Below the pieces are notes generated by a model. That model saw only the letters and a program-made list of their open reading frames with translations. It was not told the origin of the DNA and ran no database searches. A DNA stretch of 5,571 nucleotides from Chryseobacterium sp. (GTDB lineage: Bacteria > Bacteroidota > Bacteroidia > Flavobacteriales > Weeksellaceae): NCBI GenBank assembly GCA_030146295.1, contig JASLCD010000105.1, forward strand, positions 1-5,571. Reading direction: 5' to 3'. The position numbers and the translations under genes are program-made. This document shows, piece by piece, positions 1 to 5,571 of this stretch (its first letter is position 1; each line of letters begins with the position of its first letter).

Positions 1-15
1 CCGTAAAATAAATGT

Positions 16-600
16 ATGTTTCAAAATATTATCAAAAACATCTCACGATTTGTGATCCTGACCCCGGAAGAGGAGAATATATATGAAGGTTTGCTGACCC
101 TTCAGAAATACCCGAAGAAAACACATTTGCTGCGCGAAGGAGAGATTTGTCAGTTCGAAGGATTTATAAAAGAGGGGTGTGTGCGAACGTATTATCTTGA
201 TGAAAACGGTTTTGAAGTAACCCTTCTGTTTGCTGTTGAAGATTGGTGGATTACCGATATTGATTCTTTTAATAATAGAACACCCTCGAAGATTTTTATA
301 GAAGCCCTGGAAGATACCGAAATTTATATGCTGAATCCGGAAACCAAAGAGGAATTGATGCAGAAGGTGCCGAAGTTTGAAAGAGCATTCCGGCTGATGA
401 TGCAGCGGTATGTGGTGACACTGCAAAACCGACTGGTTAACACCATTTCTCAACCGGCTACAGACCGTTATCTGGAATTTATCAGGGTATATCCCACCAT
501 TCCGCAGCGTGTAGCACAGTATTATATTGCATCGTATCTTGGTGTTTCTAAGGAGTTTGTGAGTACTATTAGGAAACGATTGGCGAATAAGGTAAAATAG
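16..600 (+). CDS. Crp/Fnr-family transcriptional regulator
   Basis: This 194-residue protein has the two-part layout of the Crp/Fnr family: an N-terminal cyclic-nucleotide-binding-type beta barrel (about residues 15-115, with the LLREGEICQFEGFIKEGCVR segment forming the early strands) and a C-terminal winged helix (about 140-194). The helix-turn-helix is visible at 164-190, with ASYLGVSKEFVSTIRKRL giving the turn and recognition helix. The segment that would hold the cAMP phosphate in E. coli Crp (FGEhxL...R-S/T) is replaced by EDWWITDIDSF, so cAMP binding is unlikely. There is no cysteine set like that of Fnr (only C45 and C55), so an iron-sulfur cluster is also unlikely. The short length is usual for the Bacteroidota members, whose ligands are mostly unknown. 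ATG at 16 is the first in-frame start; only 15 upstream bases are visible, so a slightly earlier start or the promoter cannot be judged. A terminator follows directly, so it is the last or only gene of its transcript. Its targets cannot be inferred. Confidence 0.93.
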   Translation: MFQNIIKNISRFVILTPEEENIYEGLLTLQKYPKKTHLLREGEICQFEGFIKEGCVRTYYLDENGFEVTLLFAVEDWWITDIDSFNNRTPSKIFIEALEDTEIYMLNPETKEELMQKVPKFERAFRLMMQRYVVTLQNRLVNTISQPATDRYLEFIRVYPTIPQRVAQYYIASYLGVSKEFVSTIRKRLANKVK

Positions 601-619
601 ATCAATAGTGTAATAGTAT

Positions 620-655
620 AAAATGCCGGATATGGAAAATATCCGGCATTTTTTT
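620..655 (+). terminator. Rho-independent terminator after the Crp/Fnr regulator
   Basis: An 11-bp perfect stem (623-633 ATGCCGGATAT paired with 639-649) closes a 5-base loop and is extended by A-T pairs at its base. The last stem Ts and a following run make seven consecutive T (649-655). It lies 20 bases after the regulator's stop codon. On the minus strand the hairpin is followed by TTTTATAC, so it may also end transcription of the XRE gene coming from the right. Confidence 0.9.
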
Positions 656-713
656 GTGGGAATTCCTGCAATAAAGGATTGTATGTTGCTTTGCTTAAAA
701 ATCCCAACTTTCG

Positions 714-1061
714 TCAGGATTTTCTCTTATTTTGATTTTTAAATTCTTTTTGTAGCTGATCGATTTCACTTTCGATCTTCTTTAATTCTTTTTCATTGAG
801 TTTTGTAAATAAATGTAATAGATCAATTTCAAGAAAATTACAGAATGTGACAAGACTTTCAATGGTTGGATTAGTTTCTGCCCTTTCAATTCTGCCAACA
901 TGGTTACTTGAGATATTGAGCTCATTTCCAAGTTGCAATTGTGAAAGTCCTCTTTTAAGCCTATGTAACTGAATAAGCTTTCCAATTTGAAATTTTAATT
1001 CTTCTATTTTCCATTTATACATGTAGTAAAGTTTGAACTTTCTAAAATTTTTCATCAACAC
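714..1061 (-). CDS. XRE-family helix-turn-helix regulator with C-terminal coiled coil
   Basis: This is a small DNA-binding protein of the Cro/C1 (XRE, HTH_3) family. Counting from the GTG at 1061, the five-helix domain covers about residues 26-85: IGKLIQLHRLKRGLSQLQLG, then NISSNHVGRIERAETNPTIE as turn and recognition helix, then the fourth and fifth helices. Residues 87-112 are rich in Lys and Glu with Leu/Ile at heptad spacing (LNEKELKKIESEIDQLQKEF) and should form a coiled coil, probably for dimerisation. No effector, toxin or peptidase domain is present. The start is uncertain: GTG 1061, ATG 1055 and ATG 1022 are all in frame, and the DNA-binding domain is intact from any of them; ATG 1055 is favoured because a near-palindrome then lies just upstream. 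The gene is about 28% GC by hand count, against about 44% in the divergent neighbour, which suggests recent acquisition or a different selective history. It probably regulates itself and the divergent gene at 1113; that is inference. Confidence 0.88.
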   Translation of the reverse strand: MLMKNFRKFKLYYMYKWKIEELKFQIGKLIQLHRLKRGLSQLQLGNELNISSNHVGRIERAETNPTIESLVTFCNFLEIDLLHLFTKLNEKELKKIESEIDQLQKEFKNQNKRKS

Positions 1062-1071
1062 ATATATGTTG
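1056..1071. promoter_or_regulatory. Candidate operator: 16-bp near-palindrome between divergent genes
   Basis: The sequence CAACACATATATGTTG pairs with itself at seven of eight positions (half-sites CAACA and TGTTG with a CATATA centre). It overlaps the TTG that would be the -33 element of the plus-strand gene at 1113 and lies immediately upstream of the ATG at 1055 of the XRE gene. Position and symmetry fit a binding site for a dimeric XRE repressor that controls both genes. No second copy was seen nearby, and short AT-rich palindromes arise by chance. Confidence 0.4.
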
Positions 1072-1097
1072 TTTTAATTATTTTTTTCTTACATTTA
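1069..1097 (+). promoter_or_regulatory. Bacteroidota-type promoter for the gene at 1113
   Basis: TTG at 1069-1071 is followed after 18 bases by TACATTTA at 1090-1097, matching seven of eight positions of the Bacteroidota -7 consensus TAnnTTTG, with spacing near the usual 17-23. Transcription would begin around 1102-1105, giving a very short leader before ATG 1113. No Shine-Dalgarno sequence is present, which is usual in the phylum. Confidence 0.5.
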
Positions 1098-1112
1098 TAA
1101 AAAATACAACCC

Positions 1113-1652
1113 ATGAAAAAGATAGAAACACATTTCGATCGCCAATTTCGGGCAGGGAAGAAGCACTCCGGCCTACAGCTGATGGAAAATTTCTTTCAGT
1201 TCAATGAGCTGGATGTTTCCAAAGAAAGGCTCAGCAACATTATGAATTATGCCGTAAAGAGAAATAGCTGGATCCATGAAGATCCGGCGGTCATCTTCCG
1301 GTTTCATCAGTCGATGAGGTCGTTGATCCGGGCAGGCTATCTCATCATGCTGAAGGAAAGAAAATGGACTGTTGATAGCCAGCCCGAAAAGATTTCTCCG
1401 TGGGTTCTTGGTCTGCTTTCGGAGAAAGAATACCGGAATCCGCTGCTGGTTTTCAAAAAAGCATTCAGAGCTTATAGCATCAAAGAATTTGATTATTTTA
1501 TGTGCGGAATCGTTTATTTCTCTATGGGTGTCTATGAAAATCTGCCGGAAAGGAATATCGTGATGCCCTACATTCATACAGTCAAAATGCTGGATGCTGC
1601 ACATCTTATTCTTCAGAGAAGGAGAGAAAAGATGATCGCTGAGACCAGTTAA
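1113..1652 (+). CDS. Hypothetical protein, helical and basic, function unknown
   Basis: I do not recognise this 179-residue protein. It has no signal peptide and no clear transmembrane segment, so it is probably cytoplasmic. The sequence reads as mostly alpha-helical: a basic N-terminus (MKKIETHFDRQFRAGKKHSG), helices around 20-50 and 58-83 (including AVIFRFHQSMRSLIRAGYLI), a short linker with PEKISPW (91-97), helices around 103-142 (including FDYFMCGIVYFSMGVYENL) and a last helix (about 152-175) ending in the basic run QRRREK. Aromatic and basic residues are frequent. No nuclease, nucleotide-binding or metal motif is apparent. The start at ATG 1113 is supported by the promoter-like elements directly upstream and by normal codon use; the gene is about 44% GC, like the window's other large genes. 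It is transcribed divergently from the XRE gene and closed by a hairpin at 1657-1683, so it is monocistronic. It may be the target of that regulator. Confidence 0.82.
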   Translation: MKKIETHFDRQFRAGKKHSGLQLMENFFQFNELDVSKERLSNIMNYAVKRNSWIHEDPAVIFRFHQSMRSLIRAGYLIMLKERKWTVDSQPEKISPWVLGLLSEKEYRNPLLVFKKAFRAYSIKEFDYFMCGIVYFSMGVYENLPERNIVMPYIHTVKMLDAAHLILQRRREKMIAETS

Positions 1653-1656
1653 GAAT

Positions 1657-1683
1657 AAAAAATGCCCCTTTTTCAGGGGCATT
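1657..1683 (-). terminator. Terminator shared by convergent genes, strongest on the minus strand
   Basis: A perfect 9-bp stem, AATGCCCCT (1661-1669) with AGGGGCATT (1675-1683), has a 5-base loop. Read on the minus strand it is followed by an uninterrupted T run (six T counting the stem end), the classic form of an intrinsic terminator, and lies 3 bases beyond the stop of the exported protein gene. On the plus strand it follows the stop of the hypothetical gene by 8 bases but the downstream sequence (ATTATATTAT) is only a weak T tract. Confidence 0.88.
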
Positions 1684-1686
1684 ATA

Positions 1687-2904
1687 TTATTGTGCTTTTA
1701 CTTGCTCTATCTTTATATAAATTTTAGAAAGGTTGGGTTGGGCACTGCCTGAGGTAGGGGCTCCTGCCATAATGGTTGCGGTATAAGCGGTTTTTGAAGA
1801 AGAATTACTGTCTATCCAGGTATATCTTCTATGCTCAGGTCCGCCACTGGAACCATCTATAATCCCTACGTTCCCCCAGTAAGCGCTTCCTACCGCTCCG
1901 GTGCCTTGCGGAAACCAGGTAGCCGTTGCATCTCCCATACCGCCCCATACTCCTGAAGTAATATTGTTGGTAGTTTGGGCTGCTCCAATATAACCGCCAT
2001 ATTCGGTATTGTAATTCCAATATAGATTTACGGTAGAACCTGTATTGTTATATAATTGTACGTTAGGAATTGCGGCGGTTGTACCACTTGTAGTATCAAA
2101 TATTACTCTGATGGAATACTTACCATCCGGGGTAGCAAGAGGGAAGGTGTAAGCTTGTTTGCCGTTGGAATCGGTTGTCAGAGAAGGATATCCCATTGCA
2201 GCAACAGGTGCAATGTCTGCACGGCTGGTATTTCCCACAGTAGCGGTGCAGTTTTGTGCTGCTGTTAAGAAAGGAATGGTAGAGCTGCTCATAGGAATAG
2301 CCATATCATTAGCCGTGGTAGGAGTTCCGGTAACTGAGAATACCAGTTCGCCATCACCAAACTCCAGAGTTCCGGGTCTGAGTTGGAAGGTTAATCCGTT
2401 CACTGTAAAAGGAGATCCTGAATTATACGCACCTCCGTTTCCCTGGCTGTAGGTTACTCTCAGATTTCCGTTGAAAGGAGTACCTGCTGTATAAGTAGAA
2501 GGATTTAAGTAGGCTGTAGTACATTGTAATGCAGAAATCGCCGGAGCCACAGCATTGGTGGCTTGGGTAAGTCTTTGCCATACAGAGCCGTCAAAATAAT
2601 AATAGCCCATCGCCGTAACATTCACACGCTGCCCGGCAGTATCTCCACCAGTAACATCCGTAATATAAATTAATGCTCCGCTCTGATTGCTGTTATAGGT
2701 AGCCGTATTTACGGTAAGCTCAGCTCTTGTAAGCCTCGGAGCCTGTAATCCGAATGTTTGTGTATTATCCGTAATCACCCCCGAAGTGTCTCTTTTAGCA
2801 GATACATCCATCGTTGTTTTGGGTAAAGCTGTATTAATACCTATTTGACCAAATGAAAATCCAGCAATAAAAATAGCACTGAATTGTGTAAATTTTGTTT
2901 TCAT
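1687..2904 (-). CDS. Exported flavobacterial surface protein with QIGINT-type N-terminus
   Basis: This 405-residue protein starts with a Sec signal peptide: MKTK, a hydrophobic core FSAIFIAGFSFG, and likely cleavage before or after Q20. The mature end IGINTALPKTTMDV matches the short module that opens many exported flavobacterial proteins; it continues with the usual GLQAPRLTRAEL and GALIYITDV strands and closes at YYYFDGSVWQRL (101-112). Residues about 122-225 form a beta-rich, Gly/Thr-rich module of the type YSQGNGGAY...GLTFQLRPGTL...LVFSVTGTP...C, seen as repeats in other flavobacterial surface proteins. C128 and C219 at its ends are the only cysteines and may form a disulfide. Residues about 230-405 are a beta-rich, Trp/Tyr-rich domain I cannot name. 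There is no type IX secretion sorting domain at the C-terminus and no lipobox, so its final location (periplasm, surface or medium) is open. The frame continues upstream to 2991, but the signal peptide and a promoter inside that extension at 2928-2935 fix the start at ATG 2904. Function is unknown; adhesion or surface structure is a guess. Confidence 0.87.
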   Translation of the reverse strand: MKTKFTQFSAIFIAGFSFGQIGINTALPKTTMDVSAKRDTSGVITDNTQTFGLQAPRLTRAELTVNTATYNSNQSGALIYITDVTGGDTAGQRVNVTAMGYYYFDGSVWQRLTQATNAVAPAISALQCTTAYLNPSTYTAGTPFNGNLRVTYSQGNGGAYNSGSPFTVNGLTFQLRPGTLEFGDGELVFSVTGTPTTANDMAIPMSSSTIPFLTAAQNCTATVGNTSRADIAPVAAMGYPSLTTDSNGKQAYTFPLATPDGKYSIRVIFDTTSGTTAAIPNVQLYNNTGSTVNLYWNYNTEYGGYIGAAQTTNNITSGVWGGMGDATATWFPQGTGAVGSAYWGNVGIIDGSSGGPEHRRYTWIDSNSSSKTAYTATIMAGAPTSGSAQPNLSKIYIKIEQVKAQ

Positions 2905-2927
2905 ATAAGGTGTTGTTTTGGGTAAAT

Positions 2928-2935
2928 CAAATATA
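2928..2935 (-). promoter_or_regulatory. -7 promoter element of the exported protein gene
   Basis: On the minus strand this reads TATATTTG, a perfect match to the Bacteroidota -7 consensus TAnnTTTG. Transcription would begin near 2922, leaving a leader of roughly 18 bases before ATG 2904. The expected -33 position holds only an A/T tract, without a clear TTG. The element decides the start codon: an ATG at 2991 would lie upstream of the transcript. Confidence 0.65.
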
Positions 2936-3344
2936 GTCTTTTTTATCGAAAAATAAAAAAATAACCTTTGTGGTTGAGAAAAATTAATCAATTATTAATA
3001 TTATGTTTGATTTTGTTATTTTATAGTGGATTAAGGCTGTTTATATTAAATTCTGTTTTTATCTGAAATAAGATGATTTTTGTTTGATATTTAGATAGGA
3101 TTACTCATTATTTTATTTCTGATATCCTGAAGAGATAAGGCTGTTTAAACTGAACCATAGATTGCACAGGTGTTTGCGGTAAATGTTTAAAAAAAAACTT
3201 AAGTGTGCTTATTACACGTAAAGCGGGTCACTTGGAATAACGTAAGTGTTACCAGGTTTTGTGGTTTTATAAAAAAGTGTAAACGACTTTTCTTGTGAAA
3301 TTCAGCGTATAATTCTTTTAAAGTTAAAAGAAAGATGATTTACT
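2936..3344. other. AT-rich intergenic region between divergent exported-protein genes
   Basis: About 400 bases without a convincing gene on either strand. It separates the divergent promoters at 2928 (minus) and 3345 (plus). The left part (2936-3130) is very rich in A and T. The right part contains a 12-base direct repeat (3032 and 3136), an 8-base palindrome ACTTAAGT (3197-3204), and three copies of AAGTGT between 3201 and 3280. I see no tRNA, riboswitch or terminator hairpin in it. Confidence 0.6.
3032..3147 (+). repeat. 12-base direct repeat TAAGGCTGTTTA, two copies
   Basis: TAAGGCTGTTTA occurs exactly at 3032-3043 and 3136-3147, 104 bases apart, with partial similarity continuing a few bases to the right. 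The copies could be protein-binding sites or the traces of a local duplication. They do not bound a recognisable mobile element, and nothing between them looks coding. Confidence 0.5.
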
Positions 3345-3352
3345 TATATTTG
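3345..3352 (+). promoter_or_regulatory. -7 promoter element of the PIG-L deacetylase gene
   Basis: TATATTTG matches the Bacteroidota -7 consensus TAnnTTTG perfectly. A TTA at 3324-3326, 18 bases upstream, sits where the -33 TTG would be. The leader before ATG 3372 would be about 12-15 bases and has no Shine-Dalgarno sequence. Confidence 0.65.
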
Positions 3353-3371
3353 CCCCGCAAAGCAAATTCAT

Positions 3372-5571
3372 ATGTTCAAAAAAGTAATTACTGTATGTAT
3401 CCTTAGTATTTATACAGGTTTTTGTTCGGCTCAACAGGTTCGGCCTTCAAAATCATCTGAAATTTACCGTGAACTCAAAACCCTAAAACACCTGCCTAAA
3501 GTTTTATACCTTGCGGCTCACCCCGATGATGAAAATACAGGATTACTTTCCTGGCTAATCAACGACCAGAATGTGGAGACAGGCTATCTGTCTTTAACCA
3601 GAGGAGATGGTGGTCAGAATTTATTAGGCACAGAACAGGGGGCTGCATTGGGTTTAATCAGAACGCATGAGCTTCTAGAAGCCAGAAAGTTAGACGGTGC
3701 CCAACAGTTTTTTACCCGCGCAATTGATTTCGGGTTCTCTAAAAATACAACCGACACCTTTAAACAATGGGATGCAGACAGCATTACAGCGGATGTGGTC
3801 TGGGTAATCCGCCAGTTCCGTCCGGATGTTATCATTTGTCGTTTTCCTCCTACTGCTGCGGCAGGCCACGGACAGCATGCAGCTTCGGCTGTGGTGGCAG
3901 AAAAAGCTTTTAAGCTGGCAGGTGATAAAAATGCTTTCCCGAATCAGCTGAAATATGTAAATGTGTGGCAGCCAAAACGCGTATTGTGGAATACTTTCCG
4001 CTTTGGGGGACTGGATACAACAGCTGAAAATCAACTGAAAGTCACGGTTGGCCAATATGATGCACAGCTCGGAATGGGCTATGGTGAACTGGCCGGACTA
4101 AGCAGAAGTCTCCATAAAAGCCAGGGGGCAGGAACACAGTCTGTAGCCGGCATCAAAACTGAATATTTCAGCCACGTTATTGGCGAACCTGCGAAAGCAA
4201 CTCTTTTTGACGGAGTGCTTAAAACCTGGACTTCACAAGGAAATGCAGACATTGATCAATCATTAGATAAAATTATTTCTGCATTTAATTTCAACGAGCC
4301 AGACCGCAGCTTACCTGCTTTGCTTGCTTTGCGAAAAAAGGTAATGGCGCTCACCGATGAAGAACTGAAAAAAGATAAACTAAAATCTCTAGACCATATC
4401 ATTATAAGCTGCGCCGGATTTATGGGTGAGGTAGTGACCAATCAATCAGAAGCGGTTGCCGGAGATCATTACAATTTCAGGTTAAATCTGATTTCAAGAG
4501 CTGCTGATCCTGTTGTGTTAGAAAATGTACAGTGGCTAAGCCAATCAGAAAACTTCAACCGAAAACTATCCAAAGATTCTTTAATCACCATTCAGCATGA
4601 TATTCAGATTCCTGCAGATGCAGCACTCACAGAACCTTACTGGTTGGCAAAACCAGCTGTGAATGCAGCCACTTTCTCTGTTCCCAATGACACTTTGGTG
4701 GGATTGCCTGAGGCAGAATCACCTTTGAATGTGTTGCTTGGTTTAAAAATCGGTTCGGAAAAGTTTCAGGTTAAACTTCCTTTATCTTTCAAGAAATTAG
4801 ACCCCGTGCGTGGTGATGTGGTAGAAGCCCTGCGCATCGTTCCTGCGCTGGAACTGAAATTTACACAGCCTCTGTATGTAGTCAAAGAAAATGAAGATCT
4901 GCATTTGAGTTTAAATTTTAAGGTTAATTCTGGCAAACCGTTCAATAAAGGTATTCTAAACCTGATGTATAACGGAGAACGATTGGGCGGCACAGATCTA
5001 AGTTCACTCAATGGAAAAGATTTCACCGTGGATTACGTCATTCCAAAAGCTAAGCTTGCCTCAATACACTCGTCCCGTTGGCAGCTGGATGCCAGTTATG
5101 TCGCAGATGGAGTTACTTATAATAAAAAACAGATATTAATTCAGTACCCGCATTTACCGTCCTTGCAATATTTTTCGCCTGCCACTGCCACTGTAATGAA
5201 AGGAGATATTCAGGCGAATGTAAAAAAAGTGGGATATATAGAAGGTGCCGGAGATTTTATTCCCGATTTCCTGCGCATTGCAGGTGTTCAGGTAGATGTC
5301 CTGAAAGATGGAGACTTTTATGGCAGTACAGATGAATCCGGTGGAAGCGGAAGCCGGAACAAACTGTCGCAATATGATGCCATTGTAATGGGGATTCGTG
5401 CCAATAACACAGAAAAAAAGCTGGGTCGCTGGATGCCTTTTCTATGGTCTTATGTAAAAGGAGGAGGTAATCTGGTGATGCAGTATAACACCAACCAGGA
5501 TACAACCGTTGACCAATTGGGAATGTACAATTTCAGTATTGCCAATAAGCGGGTTACCGAAGAAAATGCTG
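3372..5571 (+). CDS. Exported PIG-L (LmbE-like) zinc deacetylase, 3' end outside the window
   Basis: The frame is open for 733 codons from ATG 3372 to the window edge without a stop, so the C-terminus is missing. Residues 1-20 are a signal peptide (MFKKVITVCILSIYTGFCSA, cleavage likely before QQ); the cysteine at 18 lacks a proper lipobox. Residues about 42-270 are a PIG-L domain: LYLAAHPDDENTG carries H50, D52, D53, and AAAGHGQHAAS carries H166 and H169. By analogy with MshB, H50, D53 and H169 should bind zinc, D52 act as base, and H166 assist catalysis. The family removes acetyl groups from N-acetylglucosamine-type sugars; a periplasmic or surface glycan is the probable substrate, by inference. 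Residues about 270-610 look like a helical linker followed by beta-sandwich-like segments. From about 617, KVGYIEGAGDFIPDFLRIAG...YDAIVMGIRANN...YVKGGGNLVMQYNT resembles a ThuA or glutamine-amidotransferase-like Rossmann fold. Related Bacteroidota proteins are, from memory, about 800-850 residues, so roughly 100 are missing. It has its own promoter and is transcribed away from the exported protein gene. Confidence 0.92.
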   Translation, partial: MFKKVITVCILSIYTGFCSAQQVRPSKSSEIYRELKTLKHLPKVLYLAAHPDDENTGLLSWLINDQNVETGYLSLTRGDGGQNLLGTEQGAALGLIRTHELLEARKLDGAQQFFTRAIDFGFSKNTTDTFKQWDADSITADVVWVIRQFRPDVIICRFPPTAAAGHGQHAASAVVAEKAFKLAGDKNAFPNQLKYVNVWQPKRVLWNTFRFGGLDTTAENQLKVTVGQYDAQLGMGYGELAGLSRSLHKSQGAGTQSVAGIKTEYFSHVIGEPAKATLFDGVLKTWTSQGNADIDQSLDKIISAFNFNEPDRSLPALLALRKKVMALTDEELKKDKLKSLDHIIISCAGFMGEVVTNQSEAVAGDHYNFRLNLISRAADPVVLENVQWLSQSENFNRKLSKDSLITIQHDIQIPADAALTEPYWLAKPAVNAATFSVPNDTLVGLPEAESPLNVLLGLKIGSEKFQVKLPLSFKKLDPVRGDVVEALRIVPALELKFTQPLYVVKENEDLHLSLNFKVNSGKPFNKGILNLMYNGERLGGTDLSSLNGKDFTVDYVIPKAKLASIHSSRWQLDASYVADGVTYNKKQILIQYPHLPSLQYFSPATATVMKGDIQANVKKVGYIEGAGDFIPDFLRIAGVQVDVLKDGDFYGSTDESGGSGSRNKLSQYDAIVMGIRANNTEKKLGRWMPFLWSYVKGGGNLVMQYNTNQDTTVDQLGMYNFSIANKRVTEENA

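Noticed and set aside
43..453. Open frame of 136 codons on the minus strand
   Set aside because: It is antisense to the Crp/Fnr gene, which has clear family features; the translation has no recognisable motif.
522..707. Minus-strand frame of 61 codons with a hydrophobic stretch
   Set aside because: It runs through the terminator hairpin at 620-655 and into the end of the regulator gene; the hydrophobic look comes from AT-rich DNA.
782..985. Second minus-strand frame inside the XRE gene
   Set aside because: It overlaps a clear helix-turn-helix protein in another frame and has no motif.
714..1652. Possible toxin-antitoxin pair (XRE regulator plus unknown protein)
   Set aside because: Toxin and antitoxin genes are normally co-transcribed, while these are divergent, and the unknown protein shows no toxin motif.
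1173..1682. Minus-strand frame of 169 codons opposite the hypothetical gene
   Set aside because: It starts inside the terminator at 1657-1683 and has no promoter-like element; the plus-strand frame has promoter, start and terminator, so it is the real gene.
2056..2452. Two overlapping plus-strand frames, one rich in cysteine, opposite the exported protein
   Set aside because: They are antisense to a well-supported secreted protein; the cysteines and hydrophobic residues are by-products of its Ala/Thr/Gly codons.
3002..3009. TATGTTTG on the plus strand, a perfect TAnnTTTG match
   Set aside because: No TTG lies at the right distance upstream and no gene follows for over 360 bases; such matches are expected by chance in AT-rich DNA.
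3614..5505. Several minus-strand frames of 61-121 codons
   Set aside because: All lie opposite the continuous deacetylase frame, which carries a signal peptide and catalytic motifs and simply runs off the window.

Overview
The window looks like chromosomal DNA from a member of the Bacteroidota, most likely a flavobacterium of the Chryseobacterium/Elizabethkingia type. The evidence is an AT-rich background, start codons without clear Shine-Dalgarno sequences, Bacteroidota-type -7 promoter elements (TAnnTTTG) ahead of genes, an exported protein whose mature end carries the QIGINT...TMDV signature typical of flavobacterial surface proteins, and a large exported PIG-L deacetylase of a kind common in this phylum. 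The genus is an inference.

Layout. (1) 16-600, plus strand: a complete Crp/Fnr-family regulator ending at a strong hairpin terminator (620-655). (2) 714-1061, minus strand: a small GC-poor XRE-type helix-turn-helix regulator with a C-terminal coiled coil. It is transcribed divergently from (3) 1113-1652, plus strand, a helical, basic protein of unknown function. The short gap between them holds a promoter for the plus-strand gene and a 16-bp near-palindrome that could be the regulator's operator. (4) A hairpin at 1657-1683 sits between convergent genes and mainly serves (5) 1687-2904, minus strand, an exported flavobacterial surface protein of 405 residues. (6) 2905-3371 is an AT-rich intergenic region holding two divergent promoters and a few short repeats. 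(7) 3372 to beyond the right edge, plus strand: a secreted PIG-L (LmbE-like) zinc deacetylase with a long C-terminal extension; it is open at the window edge.

How they work together. The genes do not form one operon; nearly every gene has its own promoter or terminator and strand changes are frequent. The only pair with a likely functional link is the XRE regulator and the divergent unknown gene. The exported surface protein and the exported deacetylase share an intergenic region and both leave the cytoplasm, but nothing in the sequence ties their functions together. I did not find a CRISPR array, tRNA, rRNA, insertion sequence or recognisable defence system.
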